DNA from: Mercurialis annua
Taxonomy: Eukaryota; Streptophyta; Magnoliopsida; Malpighiales; Euphorbiaceae
DNA: 64,000 bases
Assembly: GCF_937616625.2 (NCBI RefSeq)
Contig: NC_065572.1
Coordinates: 56,407,653 to 56,471,652, forward strand
Direction: 5' to 3'
Shown here: positions 60,600 to 64,000 of the stretch, in pieces
How the letters are laid out: each line of letters starts with the position of its first letter
Numbering within the stretch: position 1 is the first letter of the stretch
The notes under the pieces: generated by a model
Databases searched by the model: none
Told to the model about the DNA's origin: nothing
The model's input: only the letters and a program-made list of their open reading frames with translations
Translations under genes and position numbers: made by a program

Positions 60600-61550
60600 T
60601 GTAATACCCCGTAAAATTATTAGCGTTTATTTTTGCTAGTGTCCAATTTTAATAGATTAGGACCTCGAAAATAGTGAATAAATTCACGTGACGAATTTAT
60701 ACGTGCGAAAATGTGATTTGTTATGTGTTTGCCTTAAATGTGATTTTTGGCAATTTTACGTGTTAAAAGTGAAATTTGCGATTTTTCACTAAAAACCGTA
60801 AAAATAATTATTTTAAATATTTTTAAAGGCCCAAAAATATTTTAACTCAGCCCATATGATATGATTTAATGTTTTTGAATATTTGGTAAAGTTGAGATTA
60901 TTTTTACCCCTAGAGTTTGATTTATTTACAAGAATGCCCCTAATGGCAAACTTGTAAATAATGAAACACCTAAACTAATATCTAGATATTTTGTGAGTCA
61001 AGATTGGTGCCCAAGTAATCCATCATCTTCTCCATTGTGTGGGTGCCAAATTCTTCACAAAACAAAACACAAAAATTTATGCTTTCATTTTCTCTCAAAA
61101 CTTTCTTCACGAAAATCGTCGGGGATATTGCGTAGATTGTTAATCTATAATTGCATGTTGAATCAAGGTGAAATCTCAAGTTTAAAACCTTACTTTTAGT
61201 TGCTGATGTTGGTTAAGTGTTAGAAACATGCATAGGATGGTTTAAAATTGTTGTTTGATGGTTAGTTAATTAGTTTTAGTAATTGTTTTAATGGGTTTCG
61301 GTTTTAAATAATTTTTCCGTGAAAATTAAATTATTTATTTTAATTTCTGGGCTGATCTATATGTTGAGATTTATATATGCTTTAAAGTGAGATTTTTGTG
61401 GATTAAAAATGCTAATTAATTCGGGTGTTAATTTAATTAGTTGGGTTTCGATTTTTAATTGTTTTAAAGCTTAAAAATAGCTTAAAAAGAGTAAATAAAT
61501 TGATTTTTAATTTCTGGAAATAAATTGGTTTATGTATGAGTTATATTTGT
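60600..61550 (+). mobile_element. 5' part of a Tekay-like LTR, truncated by another LTR
   Basis: Starts TGTAATACCCCG and holds a leader with a splice-donor-like AATCAAG|GTGAAA near 61165. The typical end is absent because an LTR in the opposite orientation begins at 61551. The frames at 60982-61179 and 60993-61199 lie in its leader and overlap on opposite strands; neither is supported. Confidence 0.6.
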
Positions 61551-64000
61551 TGTCACGACCCAAATTATTGAGCCGCGACTGGCGCTAGGGAATGGGAGTG
61601 GTAGCTCCGAAACCCGTAGCAAGCCTAAAATCGTTATTAATTTTTCGCAATTAAAAACATATTATTATATATAAAACGTTTTCAGAAAGCTCGTTTAAAC
61701 ATTTTATTAATAAATATCAAAATCTCATATTACTTTTTGAAAACCATTAAAACACGATTCGTCATAGCTAGGGTCTTACAGCGCGATATCCCATATCCAG
61801 CCCTGCCCTGCTTCTAGTCACAGTCACTACCAATCCCACATATGGTAATTGGTTGACGAAATCAAACGGTTAAACATTACTGTTACGCACAGCTTCTTAT
61901 TTCAGAATTCATATTTCAAATACCGTTTGAAAATAAGCGTAAATCTCATATAGACACCTACGGACTACTGCAGCTCTAAAGGACAACGTGCTTTGTGCAA
62001 GTCAAACGACTTCCAACACAAAGGAGATGGTCTATCTGATCCGACTCCGATCACCTGAAAACAACAATGGTGAGGGGTCAGTATTTGGGGAAATACTGAG
62101 TGAGTCTGCATTTTACTAATGGTATTATCATAAGAATATAGCATCGCATCTCAAGAAAACAATAATATAAAACATATAAACATGTATTTGATCCGTACGA
62201 AACTAATATCCTAGCATGCGACACATTTCTCGAATAATCATTATCATTCAACCCAATCGTGAATATCAATCGCGAGTCCAACTCGCTGGTGGCCCAGCCA
62301 CTGGATACGGGGACTCCAGACTACACCGTAGCCGAGTACTCACTCGTATCAAAAACCCAATCGTAAATATCAATTGCGAGCTCAACTCGCTGGTGGCTCA
62401 GCCACATAAATTTTATAATCATCATCAGCTCCCAGCTGTATCAAGTCATTTCTCAAATGCAAACATACTAGACTGACTCAATACTGGTGATCACACAGCC
62501 TATTGACACCCAATAGGTAGCTAGTTTCTTCGGATCGCATACTAGTCTTTCATATATAAACTTGATAAAACATATAACATCTCAATCAATCATATGTAAT
62601 GCGATGCGTATAAACAATATACGTATATATATGAAAATAACTTTTATACTAATAATACGCGAAAGTAAATTTGCCACTCACTGTGACCGCTATCCCAAAT
62701 TGCATTATCGTCCGATCATGTAGGTTCCATGCGTCATTCGATTACGTAGCTATTCCCGCTCGTCGGTCTAGTAGCTTGACGGTTCGTCAATCACCTATTC
62801 AAGTTACTGTACGTTTAATTCATAAACGTCATCTGAATACTAAAACCCTAATCGTAAGCGATGTGTTTTATGTCCAAAAATCACGTTTTCGGAGTCCAAA
62901 AGTTACTATCGGGTTAGGGTACTTCATGTCGGGCCTCAGAATGGCATTTCCATGAAGAAACACGCTTGGCACATCGTGCCAAGCCTCCCTCACGTCGTGA
63001 GAATGGTTTCTCACGTCGCGAGGACCCTTCCTCACGTCGTGAGGATCATGCTTCACGTCGTGAGGCATCCCTCACGTCGTGAGGATCATTCCTCACGTCG
63101 TGAGGAACCCTAAACAGACCAATAGTCTGCCTCGAGGTGGTTCTAACCTCTTAAAGACCCTTAAATCTATTCCTTCATACTCTCATATTACTTTAACACA
63201 AAACCCATATCGAAATCCATCAACAACGTCAAAACAATATGGTTACGATTAGTTCGACACGTTCATGACATAACAGCCCTAAACTATTGATTTCCAGAGA
63301 ATCAAACATTAAAATTACCTTGATTTTTAGGGCTGAGAAGATAGGGAATCCTTTCCTCTTTCCAACGCAATGAGAATCGATCAATTCCGAGTCCGAACGA
63401 AGAAGTTATGCCGATTGGAAGTTCGCTTGCTACACGAGATCATGTCTCACGTCGTGAGACACCCTTAAACAGTCCCAAAACTTTCCTCGACATGCTTCCG
63501 ACACCCCTAACTCATTCCGACATGATTCTACATCAATAATACACAAATCTCAACTCAATAACCATCAAAAACGTCAGAAACGACGTGATAACGTTTGATA
63601 CAAATCGAACGAAACATAACAGCCATGGATTCTTCAATTACAGCACCCAAAACAACAAAATTACCTTCATTTGAACCTTAGAAAAGATAGAGGATCGAAT
63701 TCTTGATCCAACGGCGCGAGAATCGCTCGATTCGGACGAGAAACGGCGAAGCGGCGGCGGATCGACGATGATCGCCATTTTCCTTCATCTGCTCCCTTTC
63801 TTCTTCTCTCGATTCTTCTTTTCACTTCCTGATTCATATATATACTTTGGCCAAAAGATCATTTTGATCCCTCACTTCTTTAACTTAAACCATTTTTCTT
63901 TTAAACTTTCTAATTTAACCAAATGGTTAAATTATCCTTTTAACTCAATTACATACGTATTATTTATATCCATATAAATAATACTAACCCAAAATTATTA
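61551..64000 (-). mobile_element. Tekay-like LTR, minus strand, runs off the window
   Basis: On the plus strand it begins TGTCACGACCC, the inverse of the family end GGGTCGTGACA. It has no primer site on its left side, so it is either a 3' LTR or solo. Landmarks in inverse order: acceptor TTTTCAG|GTGATC (62055), CTATTGGGTGTCAATAGG (about 62503), palindromes (62966-63105), leader donor ATCAAG|GTAATT (63317) and a second donor-like copy AATGAAG|GTAATT near 63664. GGATATAAATAATACG at the window end matches about position 310 of the young LTR, so roughly 300 bp lie outside. Confidence 0.8.
62966..63105. repeat. Array of CCTCACGTCGTGAGG palindromes
   Basis: About six near-identical copies of CTCACGTCGTGAG, with variants TCTCACGTCGCGAGG and CTTCACGTCGTGAGGC, are preceded by a different palindrome, CTTGGCACATCGTGCCAAG. 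A single further copy, GTCTCACGTCGTGAGAC, lies near 63447, inside a roughly 345-bp duplicated leader segment. The minus-strand frame at 62868-63068 is a product of the array. Confidence 0.92.

Noticed and set aside
60982..61199. Two overlapping 65-68-residue frames on opposite strands
   Set aside because: Both lie in the leader of a truncated LTR, have no recognisable motif and overlap each other almost fully.
62966..63105. CRISPR-like array of short repeats
   Set aside because: The repeats are palindromes of about 13 bp with spacers of irregular, very short length, inside a plant LTR. There are no cas genes and this is eukaryotic DNA.

Overview
The window is nuclear DNA of a flowering plant, most likely a eudicot. 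It is AT-rich, its two convincing genes are intron-bearing plant families, and most of the rest is plant transposable elements: LINEs, Helitrons, MULE/hAT/Stowaway/CACTA MITEs, a Copia remnant, and Tekay-like and Tat/Athila-like LTR elements. I cannot name the species.

Layout. 1-7.8 kb: a three-level transposon nest, with a LINE inside a Helitron inside a MULE-type MITE. 8-11.5 kb: a Stowaway MITE, a Copia remnant, a hAT-type MITE and an RLP4-like pseudogene scrap. 11.7-17 kb, minus strand: an apparently intact 11-exon CSC1/OSCA-type calcium-permeable channel gene. 18.2-18.7 kb: a small Helitron of the same family as the first. 19.7-20.5 kb, minus strand: an intact two-exon germin-like protein gene, with a 383-bp MITE inserted directly at its TATA box. 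22.8-29.5 kb: LTR-retroelement debris carrying a CACTA-like element and a solo LTR that splits an unrecognised ORF. 31.3-31.5 kb: a two-exon scrap of a kinesin-12-like motor. 33-35.2 kb: a third Helitron. 37.3-41.5 kb: a second, plus-strand, decayed LINE. 43.2-56.8 kb: a second nest, in which an old LTR holds a MULE MITE and a hAT-like MITE, and the hAT-like MITE holds a very young 9.2-kb LTR element lacking reverse transcriptase (LARD-like). 57.5 kb: a scrap of the 3' end of 18S rRNA. 58-64 kb: LTRs inserted next to and into one another.

Only the channel and the germin-like protein look like functional host genes. The channel should sit in a membrane and gate cation entry under osmotic or mechanical stress. 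The germin-like protein should be secreted to the cell wall. They lie side by side on the minus strand with transposon DNA between them, and nothing suggests they share regulation.

The most unusual signals are the palindrome arrays in the leaders of four different LTR types, a conserved intron-like donor/acceptor pair inside one LTR superfamily, and the two nests, whose insertion order can be read from target-site duplications. All coordinates come from reading the sequence by eye. Splice sites are inferred from GT/AG rules and remembered family conservation, and nothing was checked against a database.
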